Assembly (NCBI RefSeq): GCF_937936435.1
Contig: NZ_CALDDG010000124.1
Location: 1-22,949, forward strand
Source: an uncultured Sulfuricurvum sp.
Lineage (GTDB): Bacteria > Campylobacterota > Campylobacteria > Campylobacterales > Sulfurimonadaceae
Direction: 5' to 3'
Length of the DNA: 22,949 bases
Numbering within the stretch: the first letter of the stretch is position 1; the number at the start of each line of letters is the position of its first letter. The notes beneath the pieces were generated by a model. That model was not told the DNA's origin. It searched no databases and saw only the letters and a program-made list of their open reading frames with translations. A program made the translations under genes and the position numbers. Below are positions 22,217 to 22,949 of this stretch, one piece after another.

Positions 22217-22949
22217 TAGAAATATCCTTCTACTTTTTTCTTTTCCATTGATCCGGCCTGATCCGAATCGATCAGCCGCCCTTGCCGTTCGGACGTTTTC
22301 GTCAACAGCATCTCCTGGATAATCTCCGTCAGAGTCGAAGCGCTGCTCTCGACCGCTCCTGTGAGCGGATAGCAGCCCAGCGTACGGAAACGGACACTCT
22401 CGATTGTCGGGGCTTCCCCATCTTCGAGAGGAAAACGCTCGTCATCCACCATGATCTTCACTCCGTTGCGCTCGACCACCGGACGCGGTGCCGAGAAGTA
22501 AAGCGGCACGATCGGTATGTTCTCCAAATGGATGTATTGCCAGATATCCAACTCCGTCCAGTTCGAGAGGGGAAAAACCCGGATACTCTCGCCCTGATGA
22601 ATTCGGGAGTTATAGATATTCCACAGTTCCGGACGCTGATTTTTAGGGTCCCAACGGTGATTTTTGTCCCGGAATGAATATATCCGTTCTTTTGCACGGC
22701 TTTTCTCTTCGTCCCGTCTCGCCCCTCCGAACACGGCATCGAATTCATAATAGTTCAACGCCTGTTTCAATCCTTCGGTTTTCATGACGTCGGTATAGAC
22801 CGAACTTCCGTGGGTAAAGGGGGTAATCCCTTTTTCTACCCCTTCGGCATTCACATGGCTCAACAGCGTCAAGCCCAGCTCTTTAACCCGGCGATCCCGA
22901 AATTCGATCATCTCTTTAAACTTCCACGTCGTATCGACATGAAGCAGCG
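22216..22949 (-). CDS. cysD: Sulfate adenylyltransferase subunit 2, 5' end outside window
   Basis: The frame is open to the right edge (LLHVDTTWKFKEM before the first internal ATG), so about 60 N-terminal residues, including the ATP-binding P-loop, lie outside. The visible part carries FGGARRDEEKSRAKER, NWTELDIWQYI, and the conserved C-terminal GYF. CysD is the catalytic ATP-pyrophosphatase-type subunit that makes APS from sulfate and ATP together with CysN. It overlaps cysN by one base. The operon promoter and any APS-reductase gene must lie to the right of the window. Confidence 0.95.
   Translation of the reverse strand, partial: LLHVDTTWKFKEMIEFRDRRVKELGLTLLSHVNAEGVEKGITPFTHGSSVYTDVMKTEGLKQALNYYEFDAVFGGARRDEEKSRAKERIYSFRDKNHRWDPKNQRPELWNIYNSRIHQGESIRVFPLSNWTELDIWQYIHLENIPIVPLYFSAPRPVVERNGVKIMVDDERFPLEDGEAPTIESVRFRTLGCYPLTGAVESSASTLTEIIQEMLLTKTSERQGRLIDSDQAGSMEKKKVEGYF

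Overview
The window looks like chromosomal DNA from a free-living Campylobacterota (Epsilonproteobacteria) member, probably of the Sulfuricurvum/Sulfurimonas type. This is inferred from protein flavour, compact coupled operons, promoters with a strong TGnTATAAT-type -10 and no clear -35, and two promoters with the GGAAC-N5-TTGCTT RpoN form used by flagellar genes in this phylum. No tRNA, rRNA, transposase or CRISPR array is visible. No gene-free stretch exceeds 300 bases.

Left part (1-6620). The window opens inside an FAD amine-oxidase gene. Next comes an ammonium-transporter-family protein fused through a HAMP-like linker to a GGDEF diguanylate cyclase, then an HI0933/YhiN-type flavoprotein. 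A translationally coupled pair follows: a YjgN/DUF898 membrane protein and an M48 metallopeptidase. A small acidic protein of unknown function is convergent with the peptidase.

Middle part (6700-10542). A GNAT acetyltransferase is followed by a tightly overlapping export operon: HlyD-type adaptor lipoprotein, ABC ATPase and a single ABC-2 permease (YbhG/F/R type).

AT-rich accessory island (about 10543-14535). This is the most unusual part. Two proteins of unknown family without Sec signals (354 and 209 aa) are each preceded by an apparently perfect sigma-54 promoter about 32 nt upstream of the predicted start-codon region, which suggests flagellar-regulon control. Between them lies a 132-aa protein that has both a Sec signal peptide and a textbook double-glycine leader (L-12, E-8, M-7, V-4, GG), followed by a Tyr/Gly/Ser/Thr-rich core without cysteine. 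Downstream are an outer-membrane beta-barrel-like protein and an overlapping gene for a stand-alone, Sec-exported C39 peptidase with a complete catalytic set. Together they suggest a periplasmic maturation and outer-membrane export route that uses a double-glycine substrate but no peptidase-containing ABC transporter. The organisation recalls FapD/FapF of functional amyloid systems. The intergenic regions hold a five-copy 10-bp tandem repeat and several long inverted repeats.

Right part (14629-22949). A secreted polysaccharide deacetylase is followed by an odd protein that combines a degenerate lone helicase C-terminal-like domain with a 13-copy basic/aromatic hexad tail. An Rrf2 regulator then converges on a leftward assimilatory sulfate reduction operon: cysD (cut by the window edge), cysN, a siroheme sulfite reductase, a class V cysteine desulfurase-like enzyme, and a SUMT methyltransferase for siroheme. 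Genes in this operon overlap or nearly touch. The operon converts sulfate to APS (CysDN) and sulfite to sulfide (the reductase), and makes part of the siroheme cofactor. APS reduction must be encoded elsewhere.
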